NCBI GenBank assembly: GCA_022497155.1
Contig: MU385730.1
Location: forward strand, 62,001-126,000
Direction: 5' to 3'
Length of the DNA: 64,000 nt
From: Whalleya microplaca
Taxonomy: Eukaryota; Ascomycota; Sordariomycetes; Xylariales; Xylariaceae
The translations under genes and the position numbers were made by a program. Shown in pieces: positions 48,251 through 59,499 of this stretch (position 1 is its first letter; each line of letters begins with the position of its first letter). The notes under the pieces were generated by a model. That model was not told the DNA's origin. It did no database searches and worked only from the letters and a program-made list of their open reading frames with translations.

Positions 48251-49300
48251 AGCTTAAGCATATTTTAAAATAGTCCGGCTATTACTTTAGTTATATTAAA
48301 AACTATATTAATTAAAAGGGTGTCGTTATTTAATATAGTTTACTTACTAAAAATTAGGCCTTACGTTATTTCCGTAAAAAATAGCTAAACTAAATTATAT
48401 AGTATTATATTAGTAGCTATAATAATATTAAAGGCGTCGATATTAAATTTCGTTACTATAACTAAAATTTGCGAAAAGCTAAAGTCATTTAATATAGCTA
48501 GTCCGATTTTGTTAGCTAAAACCCCTATTTATATAACTGCGTTAAAAGCGGCAGTAACAAATAGGAATTTAAAGTAACCTTTTTATATAACTTAAAAAAA
48601 TCCACTATTTATACACTCGCTAATAAAGCCTAATTATATATTTTTATTTAGCTTTAATAATTTATCGGATATATTTTTTATAATTATAATTTATAACGTT
48701 TTAATTTATAGCATTAAACTAATTATTACCTAATAGTTTAATATAAAGCTAAAATTATAATTATTAAATAAAACCTTTTATTCCGCCGAAACTTTTATTA
48801 TTTAACCTAGTGCTAAAAAAAGTTACATCGGAATAAGACTTTTTATATATAAGGCCTAATATTATAAAATACCGTAAATAACACCTAGAAATTTATATTT
48901 AAAAAAATAATTATATTTAAATTATAGTTTATAATTATACTATATAAGTAAAAGAAATTGTTTTTTAATAATAGTTTAAGTTTAATATTATTTTTTAAAA
49001 CTTATCCTAACTTTTAAAACTTTATAAAAGTATAAATATTATTAGATTTATATTTAAGCATATAAAAAGTAAATGTTGTTTAATATTTTATTTAAATCTT
49101 TTTTTCCGACTTTTTTTATTTATTTTTTTACGTTTTTTTACGGTATACTCGAAAGTATTTAAAAATAATCGGGTAATTAAAATGCGACCTATATTAAGGT
49201 TTTCGTATATATCTATATCGGGGGAGTTCGATATAACGTAAATATTAATTTTTAAATAAAAATATCGCAAATATATTATTTTATTAGCTTTTTCGCAAAA
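48251..49300 (-). pseudogene. E3 protease region and Gag-Pol linker
   Basis: This lies between reverse transcriptase and the Gag C-terminus on the - strand. The 60-codon open stretch 49088-49270 (YFYLKINIYVISNSPDIDIY then KKRKKINKKSRKKRF) seems to be in the element's sense strand and ends in a basic cluster; it is a relic, not a separate gene. No DTG/DSG triad could be found. Confidence 0.45.
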
Positions 49301-52100
49301 TAAAGCCGATTTAATTTTTATTAGCTTATTTCCGTACGGATTATTTTCTATATTTATATAAGTATAGTTTATTAATTTAAGCTTAATATAATAACTTAAA
49401 GCGTATTTGTATAAATAAAAATATTAAAAAAAGAAATTACGAAAAAGAAATATTATATAATAATTACGATATATATATTTACTTACCGGTTTAAATAAAA
49501 ATATTTATAACATTTTATTAAAATAAATTATATAATATTTTATATTTTTTTTATCGGCTATTTAAGTTAAACTCCCGGAAATAATAATTGTATTATATAA
49601 TTATATCGAATACTATAAATTTATTATCTGTTTCGACATTTAAAAAATCCGAATTAGTTCTTTTAAATAAATTATTAATAAAATCTATATCGTTTAACGA
49701 AAAAGAATCCGATAAATCGGAACTATTTTCATTACCCGCGTAATTAAGTTTATTTTTATCGCGAGATTTTTTTTTGTCGCGTTTTCGGGAGTTATAATTA
49801 CGTTTCCGTTTGTTTTTATTTTTATAATCTAACTTATGGTTCGAGCGATCCGTATAATTCTTACGATTTTTGCGATTTTTGCGATCCTTATAATAGCTTT
49901 TATAATTATAAGATTTATTACGATAGCGGAACTTATTACGGGATTTACCGGAACGTTTAATATTCTCATTATTTTTTGTTAACCGTAAATTTTTTTCGGA
50001 ATATTAGTCGATATATAATACTCGTTATCTAATAGCAATCTTAAAATATTTTTTATTTATAGTTATAAATAGGATTAGTTTTATTTTTATAATATATATT
50101 ATATATTATTTAAATGTTTTATAAACTTACGGTATTCGAAAGTATTTTTTAACTTTAAGGTTTATATTTATTTAAACTTAAATTATTATTCCGTACTAAT
50201 TAAAGTTATGCTTATTTAAGATTTTTATAGCTCGCATATATTATAGCTTCTTTTGGACGTATTAATTAAATACTGTCTTATTATTTGCCAGATATTTTAA
50301 CTTTATTTTAGTTTTAGTAAATTTAGTAATAGCTTACGCTAGTTATATAATAAAATGTATTATTAACTAGTCGAAAATATTTATTAAGTTATAAACTTAT
50401 ATATTAGTACGTTTCTCCGCTAATACTTTAATATTTTATTATATAATAACCTAGCTTTTTAATAAAGTTTTAAATATCGAGAGAATTTAGGCTATATTAT
50501 TTTATTAAATTTTCTAATTTTTAATAAATAAATAAATACGTTTAATAAAATAATATATATTTATAAAAATTAAAAAGCTACCGCTAACGACTATTTTAAA
50601 GTTATATTTATTATAGTAGTCGGGATTAAATATTCCGATCTCCTTACGCTTTAGCTTATTAGATCGACCGAAATTACTTACCGTATTAACTATATAAAAA
50701 ATATATTTTCCGGCTGTTATTATCTTTAGGCGGGAAGTTCGGAATTATCTCGCTATTTATAAAAGAATTATATAGTTTTATTAGAAACTAGCGTTTCGGC
50801 TAATTATATTACTATATAAATAAGTCGTTAGCGAACTATTATTATATTATTTTTAAGCGAGCTAGCGATTAAATGCCGAATTGTTATAATAAAGGTTATA
50901 AGTTTAAATTAAAGCCTATATTAAGCGGAACCTTTAAGAATTATTAAATTAGGGCTACGATAAGCTATAAAAAATATTATATATTTATAATAAAAGTTTT
51001 AGTTCCGGGCGCTATCGGTAAAGGCTAATTTTAATTGGAAAATATTTATAAAACCGCTTATTATATTAGCTCCTAAAGGGGAGTTTAAGGCAAAAAGCGA
51101 AATATGCGTTTAAAATTTTCCGATATAGTATTATATATATTTTTATTTATAGTCGTAAAAAACTTACTTATATTTTTAATAGATTATTTTAACCGATTTA
51201 TACGTACGTTTAAATATTATATCGATAATTTATTATTTATAAAATATTCCGGCTTTTTAAAACCTTAAAGCCTGGTATTTATAATATAAAACTCGGCCCG
51301 ACTATTATAGCTTTAATTACTTCGCTTACCCGTAAACGGTATTTTATAATAACTTAAATTAAATAGAAATAAATTATATAGTCGAAAAGTAAAAAATTAC
51401 GTCGTTTATATATAGCCGGAAATTAAAAGCTTTATACGGGCGGCGTTTAAGGTTTCCGTATTAATAATATTAATAACTTTAAAACGCGTGTTAAGTTTTT
51501 TATTATATTCGGAATCTTATAATAATTACGTAAATTATGCCGGTTTTTTATTTTTATTATATAATTTTTAAAACAAACCTACCTATTTTATTTCGGGTAT
51601 AAAAAGCTCGCTTTCGGGAAAACTACCGAGTATATTAAATATATTAACGGAATAAAAAAAGGTAAAAAAAAACGAGGTTACGTAATATATATAAAGCTAC
51701 CGGCTCGAGAATATAATTCGAAATAAAGTATTTAATATAAAAAAAAATAAAGCGATAATAGTAATAATAAAATAAAGTTATCGATTATTTAAGGTAATAT
51801 AAAAGATCGTATATTAATAAATTTGCTTAATATATATATATATAAGAGAAAAAAAATAAAATTTTACGTACGGGGAATTTCTTTTTATATTACGTAAAAG
51901 CGGTAAAAAAAGCGGTAAGCTTTTCTGCTGGATATATTTTATATTTGTAATTTAATAATATATTAAAATGGGAAAAAAACGGGATAATATATCGTAAAAA
52001 AAGCGAACTTAAAATAAAAAATAAATAATAATAATTAATCAAGTTATTAAGGTTTTAAAACGTATATAAATATATGTATTAATTTAAGTAAAGCTAAAAA
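49300..52100 (-). pseudogene. E3 gag remnant with basic C-terminus
   Basis: The complement of 49740-49975 gives a long stop-free Arg/Lys/Ser/Asn/Tyr-rich stretch (KSYYKDRKNRKNRKNYTDRS, then NKRKRNYNSRKRDKKKSRDK). It then turns acidic and Ser-rich (NENSSDLSDSFSLNDIDF). It resembles a disordered RNA-binding Gag tail and is CpG-rich because Arg codons escaped RIP. The rest, to about 52.1 kb, is collinear with E1 (3.9-5.4 kb) and too eroded to show a capsid domain. Confidence 0.55.
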
Positions 52101-52129
52101 AAGTCTAGATTTACTAGGTAATTATAACA

Positions 52130-52624
52130 TTAGCTTGTTATCGGGAATAAAAAATAAAAGAAATTAAATTAAAAAAAAAGCTCGCATTAAAATGTTTACT
52201 AGTAATTTAATAATTCGGAAAGGTAATTTGCTTAAAAAAAAGTAAAATCGGTATATTAATTACCGTATTAAAGACGGAAACGATATTTAATAAATATTAT
52301 TAAGAACGAAAAATATAAAAGCATTAATAAAATTTAAAATGTTATAATAATTCCGCTATATTGCTTACTGTACTAGGAATAAAGACAGTATTTAATTAGT
52401 TTATTATCGGGGACAAAAAGCAGCTAAAAGTAATAATAAAGCGGATTATAGCTTTCTGGAATTATATCGGCGACAATTAGTTACTATCGGGAATAAAAAA
52501 CAGGTCGATTTTTATTAGCGCAATAACTAAAGCTATAAATCGGCTTTAATAGCTAATAAAAGCCTTAAAAAAATCCGTACATTAAGTTTAATAACTATAA
52601 TAAAATAAAACAGGTGTTACTATT
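52130..52624 (-). repeat. E3 leader with iterated motif
   Basis: Complements of tttttattcccgatag-like words lie near 52490, 52410, 52305 and 52139. They mirror the E1 leader (3626-4045), so the array is a property of the family. Confidence 0.5.
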
Positions 52625-53018
52625 TAAAAAAAGTTATTATAAGGTAATAATATATATTAAGTTATAGGAGGTACGTACCTGTGGTGCACAGACCACCTGT
52701 TATTACGTACTCCCGTATGTTAATCGGCAACGGCACGGCAAAATGGTCACCGCCCGGCGGGGCACCCGGCTTAAGTTTTCTAAGCAATTCCTATAGTCCG
52801 AAATAGCTTTCCTCCCTATCTATTTGTAAATATATAATTAGTACTTATATTAAAGCCCTGCCTCTAGCTATAGTAATTTATACGTGAGTTATTATAAAAT
52901 TAATAAAAATCTAGCATTTAAGTTATAACGGAGCTATAATTTTAAATGCTTAAGATTTTTTATTTATTTTATTTATTATTTTATTTTATTTAATTTAAGC
53001 TAATTCGGAAAGCCTTTT
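52625..53018 (-). repeat. 5' LTR of E3, interrupted
   Basis: LTR E split by the solo LTR C (52660-52889) and cut about 16 bp before its outer end by D2 at 53019. The bases ctttt (53014-53018) before D2 are its presumed target duplication. Confidence 0.85.
52660..52889 (+). repeat. Solo LTR of family C in E3 5' LTR
   Basis: 230 bp, agttataggaggtac...acgtgagt, with duplication tatta (52655-52659 and 52890-52894). The host LTR reads through it when compared with 44446-44619. Mostly unRIPed. Confidence 0.93.
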
Positions 53019-53273
53019 TATGACGGCTTAAGGAAAGAGGCGGCGCGTGTTAAGTAATAAATATATATTACTATAAAATAATAAAGTGAGGAGTAAAAAG
53101 TCAGCTAATTATTATATAATAACCTGACTTAAGAAAACCTTTTTACCTGCTTATCTAATTTAGCTAATTAAGCCTGTGGTTTAATAGGTTATGTGTGAGG
53201 GGCTTAAGGTGTGTTATAGTTATAAGGAGCTTATAAAGACTTTATAATACCCTATAAGCTTTATGCCGTAACA
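53019..53273 (-). repeat. 3' LTR of D2
   Basis: 255 bp, tatgacggcttaagg...atgccgtaaca, the same length as the D1 left LTR. Confidence 0.87.
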
Positions 53274-54181
53274 TTACCCCCCTAAATCCACTATATATAA
53301 CAGCTAATAATAGCTAGCTTATAACGCACTTAGTGTATATAAAGATTAACCTAATTATTACTTGTTTTTAAAAGGTAATTTTTCGTCCTTAAATACCCTT
53401 ATGTCTCGATTTATATAAATCGTATAAAACTTAACATTAGTATTAAGTAAACTTATTAAAATTTTTAAAATCGAGCCTTTTAAAAGGATTTAGTTAATTT
53501 ATTATATTCCTTTATAACTATTTAATATCGACTACTATAATTAGCTGCTATTATTATAATTTATTTACCCCCTTAAATTCCTGCTTTTTATTATAAGCCT
53601 TAAGGTATTATATAATATCGGAACCGGTATAATCTTATAATATTTTATATAATAGCTATATAATAATAAGTATCGGGCTATAATAAGGATATTAAACACG
53701 CCCGGAGGTCGGATATATTAGAAATTGCGTTTAAAGTATTCCAGTATATTAAATTTTATTAAAGAGTGTATTAAACTAGCGATTTATCGGACTAAATAAG
53801 CTCGGATAACGTTATCGCCGGACCAGTATCTATAATTATTAACTGATAAAACTATAAAATATAGTATTAGCGTATTAGGAAAAGTTGTCGGATCGAGCTA
53901 TTATAAAAGCTCGATAGTAATCGGTCGGCACCTTAAGTACGTAGCTTCGAAAGGTGATTAAATTAAACGTCTTTAAGGTAAGACTTATATATGAATAATA
54001 AGGGATCACTATTACGCGGGAGTAGCTGTCGGTTTTATATAAAGCCTCGGCGCTAAAGGGAAAGGAAACGGCTTTAACGTTAAATATTAGTGGTAACTTT
54101 ATATAAAGTTTACCGTTAATTAATAAAGATTACGCTGCCGCGATTAATCGCTATATTAGCGTAATAAAAATAACGCATACT
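53274..54181 (-). other. D2 interior, left segment
   Basis: A shared 3' region (to ~53568) is followed by ~610 bp of unique sequence with moderate GC (for example 53800-54080). No protein family was recognised on either strand. It ends with the F target duplication atact (54177-54181) inside a tandem repeat. Confidence 0.5.
54132..54181. repeat. First unit of the ~48-bp D2 tandem repeat (continues at 61619-61770)
   Basis: The unit start gctgccgcgattaatcgct here recurs as gccgcgactaatcgct at 61624, gccgtgactaattact at 61677 and gccgcgactaatcgct at 61721. With F removed the spacing is about 45-53 bp, that is, four adjacent units. F landed in the middle of the array. Confidence 0.7.
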
Positions 54182-54429
54182 TGTCACGGCCTTAGGCTTT
54201 AATTGCCTTGGTTACTAAATTAGCTTAAGCTCGTGAGTGAGGTGGTCTGTGCACTTATATTTATACTTGTATTTGGCAACCTTAACGCGTGACTTACACC
54301 CCCACTAAAGCACCTATATAATTCGGGTGTCGCGCTAGGTAAACTTTTAGTTCTTAAGCTATTTTTTCTTATTATTAATATATATATATTAAATTTTTGC
54401 GCTTTATTATATATTTAATACCCGTAATA
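54182..54429 (+). repeat. 5' LTR of F
   Basis: 248 bp, tgtcacggccttagg...cccgtaata. It keeps ggtggtctgtgcac and tcgggtgtcgcgc. Ends are TG...TA, where TA is probably RIPed CA. Confidence 0.93.
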
Positions 54430-56680
54430 AAAAGTAGCTTTATTTTATTACGTTTAGGAAAATAGTAAATTTCTAACCGCAAAATTAACTATAGGTTTAA
54501 TATTTTTTTATTTGCTTAAATTAATTATTATAATAGATAGTTAATAAAATATAATGCCGGGATTATTCGATATTTTAAATATAGCTAAACGAGTAGTTAA
54601 AAAGGTTTGTTTTACGGCTACCGATTACGAAAAAACCTTACTATAAAAGGGATAAAGTAAGTTATATTATAAGTTATTTTTACGCCGGCGTTTATTGCTT
54701 GCGGAAATTAACCTTTTTTTGGGACTATCGGAATAGTTTGAAATATTAGGAAAAGAGGATAAAATATATAATTATAAAAACGACTTAACGTATTTTATAT
54801 TTTTATAATTTGTATTTAATAAGTTGTTCGAGCGGTATCGATACCGGCAGTTAATAATTGATTTGCGAATCGATATTTAACGCCGACGTAAGGAGTATGC
54901 GGATTATTACGGTTGCAAGTATATTAAAAAGCCGGCAATGCCTTTTATTGTCTTTATAAATACCGCTAAGGAGGCATAGCCGGAATAAAATAGATTAATA
55001 AAATTAGAAGATTTTAAGTATGCTTTTAAAAAAGACTTTTTAGCTTTATTTTAAAAAATAAAATGCCGTATTTTTATTATAATAGCTTTAGTCGGGTAAA
55101 TCGACAAGCTGTAAAAAGTGGTATATAAATTGGACCTAAATCTAGCTAAAATATATAATTGGGTAATTATTTACCGGGGCCGATTAGAAGAATTGCGGGA
55201 TAAATATTAAATAATTAATAAAAGTAAGGAATCGGTTTTTGCCGAAATTATCGATAATATAATAAATGTTTCTACCTTAGGATTAAGTCGAGTTTTAAAG
55301 CTAGGTGGATTTTTCGATAACGTAATTTATTGCTGCAAATTAATAAAAAAAAAAAGCGAGAAGTAGGTTTATTTATAACCTTACTAAATTTAAATTTTTA
55401 AGGTAACTTTAATCCCGCAAATTTATTAGATATAAATACCGAAGCGGAAAAAAAGGAAATATTTATTATAGCACCTTTATTTTTAATATTTATACCCCCT
55501 ATACCGGATAATATAATTATATTTGCTAAAAATTCTATATATAATAATGCAAATAACGCCGTATAAATTAACGCTTTTGCTAAAAAAGAAACCGAGATTT
55601 AGATCTTAAAAAATAAGCTTATTAGTTTTATAGGTATAAATACAAACGATAGCGCGCGATAGCGATTAATAATCCTAGAATCGACATTAATTAAAAAAGG
55701 ATTATATCGATCGGTAAAATTACTTAACCCGCTTACGTTTATTAATAATAAAACTAATATAATATAATATCCGATATAAATTATTTAATTACGTAATAAA
55801 CTAAAAAATAACGCGAATTACTTTTTTAGTAATATAAAATATAAGGCATATATTATTAGCTATATTAATAGCGAAATAGCAAATAACTTTTATCCGTTTA
55901 TTAACGAGAATAATAAATTATTAGTTCTTCCGATTAATGCTAATATCTTAAACTTTTTAAATTAGTTATATAAAAACCTTAATACTTATAATAAAACTTA
56001 TACCCGGTAAAAAGAATTAGAAATAAAAACTAATAATAAGTTTGTTTAATTCCGCCTATTATTTATAAAAAAAGCCGGATTAATAAAGGAGCCCCGGGAT
56101 AATTAGAAAAAAGAAATATTTAAGCGGCTTTTAAAACGCCTAAATAAAAAATGTCTTAATAAAACATATAATAATACTATAGAATTTAATGCTTTTTATA
56201 TATATATATAAAAATAGGATAATAACTAATATTATAACTTTATTAATTTTTAAAAGAAAAAGGGAGACGGTAAATTAATTACCGGAACTAGCGGAAAGGG
56301 AGGATTATCGACTATTAGTCCGAATTTATTTGTCCCGACTATTTAGTCGAAAGTAATTTTATAGCCGCAGTCGTTAGGCAGTTACTATAGTATTCGATTA
56401 ATTAATAAAGCCTCGAATAATAAAGATTTATATATATAATTAAGCTTTAAGTAATTAAAACTCTTTATTAGCAAAAAGCGCTACTTTATTTATTATGAGA
56501 TAGGCTATTATAATTTAGCTTATAATTATAAGAATAAATATAGCAAGCTAGATAGCGCTTACGCTACCGTAACTATTACGCGCTTATTGCGGCGAACTTT
56601 TAAATTAAATAAAGAGAAACTGGCAGTAGTACTAGCGGCAACTAGCGAAAAAAAGCCAAAAAATTAACCTTAAAAAAATA
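54430..56680 (+). pseudogene. F gag remnant with zinc-knuckle ghost
   Basis: Position and content indicate Gag (capsid and nucleocapsid). At 56482-56523 the frame reads YFIYYEIGYYNLAY. Replacing each Tyr at the ligand positions by Cys, Cys, His and Cys gives exactly the CX2CX4HX4C spacing of a nucleocapsid zinc knuckle. TGC/TGT to TAC/TAT and CAT to TAT are RIP-type changes. The knuckle frame is offset from the protease frame, so gag and pol overlapped or needed a frameshift. The remaining gag (54.7-56.4 kb) is Glu/Lys/Asn-rich with many stops. Confidence 0.72.
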
Positions 56681-56689
56681 TAACTCCTA

Positions 56690-59330
56690 TTTTAGGGGAA
56701 GGCTAATAGTTTCGGCATTAAGTATAGTTAACTATAGCAAGATTCCCTTTGATTTTTTGTCGCGTATATTAGGAGGAGATCTTTTTTTTATTATATATAT
56801 TATAATTTATAATAGATATATATTAACTACTAAAGCCTTAGCCGATACGGAAGCAGATATTTATTTTTTTATTAATATAACCTTTGCTATTAAGATTTTA
56901 AAATACTTAAAGGCTAAGAAATTTAGCAACTTTAAGCTAGCAATAATAAGTAAATTCGATAAAAAGGCTACCTAAACTATAGACGTAGCCCTAATAGCTT
57001 ATGCCTATATTTAGGGACGTACTATTTCGGATACCCCACTTCTCGTTATAAATATAAAATACGATATTATTGTTAGAAAAAAATTCCTAGATTATTATAA
57101 TATATTAATAAATAATCGACGTGATAAATTATTATTTCTAATAGATTGGGAACTTTTTTTCCGGGTACCTGAATTAAAAATGGACGATATAAAAAACCCT
57201 TTTCGAAATCCAGCTTATAATAAAAATATAAAGCGTTAGGAGTAACTAATAGAAAAGGAAGATAAGCGTTACTATAATAAGAGATTAAGCCGGGAGCAGT
57301 ATTAATAAAAAACTAAATACCGATTTCCGACTGCCGCGATAGCTAAAAAGCCTTTTATATACCTTAACCGATAAAGGTAAAAAGTATTTTTAGAAAGTAT
57401 AAATTAATATTTAATAAAGTAAAAGATTAACCGGTTAAAAAAATAATTAGAAAATCCCGGTACGAGCGATCGAGTATTACGACTATTTAAAAGCAAGTTA
57501 TTTAGCCCGCAACATATTTTACGGCCGTTATAATTATTATTAGATATTAGTGCCGGAAAATATTAAGGCGTTTATTATATATAACAAGTTTTAAAATAAG
57601 AAAAGTATAAATAATTAAATCCGGAAAAACCATATATTAAAGTAGCTAACCGACTAATTAAAAAAAAACTATTACGCGACTAATACGGGGTTTATAAATT
57701 GCGGAAAAGGTTCGGATAATATAAGTATCGGCTACTAAACGCGGCAGTTATAAGTATCGAAATATTTATTTATATATTAAAGGAAGCTATTAAAACAGAC
57801 TCCTATATAATAAGCTTATACGAAATCGGGCGGATTATTAATAATAAGTAGGCAGAAGCTATATTGTCGGAAAATGCGGCTAATTTATAAAAAAAAGTAA
57901 GGAATTTAATACCTCGCTAGTATTATAAATATTTAAATATATTTAGTAAGGCAGCATTAAATAGGTTATCTTTATATCGTAAAAATATAAATTATAAAAT
58001 CGAAATTAGCGGGAAGCTTAAAGACTTTAGTTATAGCCTTTTATATAAAATAACTTTAGAAAAATTTAAAATATACTAAAAATATATTACCGAAAATTTA
58101 TATAAAAGTTTTATAAAACTATTTATAGCACTATAAGTAACGCTTATTTTGTTTGCGAGAAAAGCTAACAGAACGTTACACTTTTACGTAAATTATCGGA
58201 AACTAAACGCTATTACGCGAAAGAACCGGTACCTATTACTATTAATTAAAAAAACCCTGTTACGAATCTTAAAAATTAAAATATTTACAAAAATCGATAT
58301 ATAATAGGTCTTTTATAAAATCCGTATTATTCCGGGAAACGAAAACTTAATAATATTTAAGACGCGTTATAATATATATTAATATAAGGTATTTTTATTC
58401 GGATTAATAAATAGCCCGTTAATTTTTTAACGCTTTATAAATAATACGTTCCGGAAGTATTTAGACAAATTTTATACGGCTTATATCGACGATATTTTAA
58501 TTTTTTTAGATAATAAATTAGAGCACGAGAAACACGTTTATAAAGTGTTAAAAAGATTGCGCGAAATAAAACTATAGGCCGATATTTCGAAATACGAATT
58601 TTATACGACAAAAACTAAGTTCTTAGGCTTTATTATTAACATTAATAGTATGGAAATAAACCCTAATAAAGTCGAAATTATGCGAAACTAAAAGGAGCTA
58701 ATAAACGAGGCTAAATATATAATCCTAAAAGGGGTAAGGTTATTTCTCGGATTTTGTAATTTTTATCGCAAATTTATCGAAAAGTACGGAAGAATAGCTA
58801 AACCGCTAAATAAATTAATAAAGGTTAAAGTTAATTTAACTTAGTTAAAAAATTGCCAAAAAGCTTTCGATAAATTAAAAAGCAGATTTCTATCCGTACC
58901 GGTATTAGTTTATTTTTTATATAAACGAGAGATTATAATAAAAACTAATTTATTTAATAGTATATATACAGGTATTTTATTATAAAAGGAATCGCTAAAT
59001 TAGCTTTAATACTTAATAGCCTTTTATTCGGAAATTATATAGGGTCCGGAATTAAATTATAAGATATATAATAAAGAAATATTAGCAGTTATTAAAGGAT
59101 TTTTATACTAGCGTATTAAGTTAGTAAGACTTTAATATAGTTAGCCCTTTATAGTCGTTACCGATTATTTTATATTAAAATATTTTAAAATTAAGCGCCT
59201 ATTAAACTTGCGATAGGCTAAATAAGTAAAACTAATTTTATAATATAATTTCGTTATTACGTACCAACCTAATAAAAAAAACATTATTTCTAATATTATA
59301 TCCCGGCCGTTTAAAAAGCTTAATTTTTAA
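56690..59330 (+). pseudogene. F protease, reverse transcriptase and RNase H in one continuous frame
   Basis: A single frame runs for about 2.6 kb with only point stops and no indels. The protease is at 56757-56975, with KALADTEADIYFFI where DTGAD is expected (Gly to Glu, G-to-A). Reverse transcriptase includes NYRKLNAITRKNRYLLLLI (about 58180-58240), KTRYNIY*YKVFLFGLINSP, and an intact catalytic AYIDDILIFLD (58479-58511). It is followed by KTKFLGFIININ and [16 protein letters not shown]. RNase H ends with GPELNYKIYNKEILAVIKGF (about 59050-59105). Stops lie at Gln and Trp sites. The 72-codon open stretch at 56757 is therefore a genuine relic. Confidence 0.93.
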
Positions 59331-59499
59331 AAAAAAACGGAACAAATAACGAACTATAACGTTATTTAAATTAATAATAGCAGAACCGATAGATATAATA
59401 TAACTAAACTACTAAACTACTAATAAAATTGTTTTTAGGATTTTTATTTTAAGTAACGTAAACCTTCCGGAATTATCCGGAATTATATTAATAAATAAA

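Larger units (their letters stand above)
44446..53018 (-). mobile_element. Element E3: nearly complete family-E Ty3/Gypsy element
   Basis: The 3' LTR is 44446-44619 and the 5' LTR 52625-53018 (interrupted and missing its outer ~16 bp where D2 inserted). The - strand carries leader repeats, Gag with a basic C-terminus, protease region, reverse transcriptase, RNase H and integrase. Two clean insertions: a 191-bp solo LTR (46870-47060) and a family-C solo LTR (52660-52889). It is inverted relative to E2 and abuts it inside the E2 LTR. Confidence 0.9.

Noticed and set aside
52660..52889. LTR C at 52660 and 41965 as the two LTRs of one element containing E3
   Set aside because: Each has its own exact but different target duplication (tatta and attcc) and lies inside uninterrupted host sequence, so both are solo LTRs.
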